Origin: Limanda limanda
Lineage: Eukaryota; Chordata; Actinopteri; Pleuronectiformes; Pleuronectidae
DNA length: 64,000 nucleotides
NCBI RefSeq assembly: GCF_963576545.1
Contig: NC_083651.1
Location: 13,811,124 to 13,875,123 of the forward strand
Direction of reading: 5' to 3'
This document shows positions 63,406-64,000 of this stretch, in pieces (position 1 is the first letter of the stretch; the number at the start of each line of letters is the position of its first letter). The position numbers and the translations under genes were made by a program. The notes under the pieces are model-generated. The model was given only the letters and a program-made list of their open reading frames with translations. It had not been told where the DNA came from and ran no database searches.

Positions 63406-64000
63406 CAGCCGTGGCCAAAAGTTTTGAGAATGACACAAATATACATTTTCACAAAGTCTGCTGCCTCAGTTTTTATAATGGCAATTTGCATATACTCAAG
63501 AATGTTATGAAGAGTGATCAGATGAATTGCAATTAATTGCAAAGTCCCTCTTTGCCACGAAAATGAACTTAATCCCCAAAAAACCATTTCCACTGCATTT
63601 CAGCCCTGCCACAAAAGGACCAGCTGACATCATGTCAGTGATTCTCTTGTTAACACAGGGGAGAGTGTCGACGAGGACAAGTCTGGAGATCACTCTGTCA
63701 TGCTGATTTAGACAGAATAGCAGACTGGAAGCTTTAAAAGGAGGGTGATGCTTGAAATCATTGTTCTTCCTCTGTTAACCATGGTTACCTGCAAGGAAAC
63801 ACGTGCAGTCATCATTGCTTTGCACACAAAAGGCTTCAGAGGCCAGGATATTGCTGCCAGTAAGATTGCACCTGAATTTACCATTTATCGGATCATCAAG
63901 AACTTCAAGGAGAGAGGTTAAATTATTGTTAAAAAGGCTTCAGGGCGCCCAAGGAAGTCCAGCAAGCGCCAGGACCATCTCCTAAAGTTGATTCAACTGC
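63406..64000 (+). mobile_element. Tc1-like transposon, 5' part (cut by window end)
   Basis: A TA dinucleotide at 63404-63405 is followed by CAGCCGTGGCCAAAAGTTTT, the terminal repeat of a widespread fish Tc1 family. The usual long untranslated region follows (63425-63780), then the transposase start. The end match and collinear leader suggest a fairly recent insertion. The 3' half is outside the window. Confidence 0.88.
63781..64000 (+). pseudogene. Tc1-like transposase, N-terminal part with an in-frame stop
   Basis: Translation from the ATG at 63781 gives the paired-like helix-turn-helix of a Tc1 transposase (MVTCKETRAVIIALHTKGFR and onward). A TAA at 63919-63921 stops it after 46 codons. 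The same frame continues beyond the stop with the family's linker, including the GRPRK motif that contacts DNA in the minor groove (SGRPRKSSKRQ, about 63940-63972). One nonsense codon is the only lesion seen before the window end, so this copy is young but cannot make full-length enzyme. Confidence 0.85.

Larger units (their letters stand above)
50896..64000. other. Downstream intergenic sequence
   Basis: No recognisable gene. The block holds a MITE-like copy (52325-52557), several dispersed repeats (53183-53310, 54300-54420, 54709-54865, 56523-56740, 59510-59640, 62590-62735), microsatellites, a perfect hairpin, one exon-like stretch on the - strand and the start of a Tc1 element. The best-known vertebrate neighbours of FAM155A are not recognised here. 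Confidence 0.6.

Overview
The window looks like nuclear DNA of a bony fish, probably a percomorph teleost. It is AT-leaning, rich in CA/GT microsatellites, full of small interspersed repeats of teleost type, and carries broken Tc1-like transposons. Only one protein-coding gene can be supported, from two spliced exons on the + strand. No tRNA or rRNA gene, CRISPR array or prokaryote-style operon is visible.

Layout. Positions 1-41860 read as the 3' part of a very long intron. Positions 41861-42032 are an internal exon with a dense cysteine pattern, and 45411-45712 is the terminal coding exon; the intron between them is 3378 bp. The two exons join in phase through a split glycine codon. Together they encode the C-terminal 158 residues of a FAM155/NALF protein, best read as nalf1 (FAM155A), the extracellular auxiliary subunit of the NALCN sodium-leak channel; its paralogue nalf2 is not excluded. 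The first coding exon (signal region and N-terminal half) is not in the window. After the stop codon, 45713 to about 50895 is plausibly a long 3' UTR ending at the AATAAA at 50873, although an earlier signal lies at 45866. From about 50896 to 64000 there is no recognisable gene, apart from one weak exon-like stretch on the - strand at 58618-58866.

Repeats. Three Tc1-like transposons are present: 13645-14845 (broken, internally deleted, with foreign sequence inside), 25640-27003 (broken, 5' end not found) and 63406-64000 (5' end intact, transposase with an in-frame stop, cut by the window end). There are several copies each of tRNA-headed SINE-like elements, MITE-like elements with inverted termini, and a long dispersed family that one SINE has entered. 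A block of about 400 bp occurs on both sides of exon 2 in the same orientation.

Unexplained structure includes a perfect 18-bp hairpin at 56067-56108, a perfect 17-bp inverted repeat at 46767-46819, homeodomain-like site clusters inside the long intron, a perfect oestrogen-response-element palindrome carried by a repeat, and an AG-free pyrimidine tract of about 149 nt holding a microsatellite just before exon 2. I found no convincing previously undescribed biological system. Repeat-family names and consensus comparisons come from recall of common fish repeats, not from a database search.
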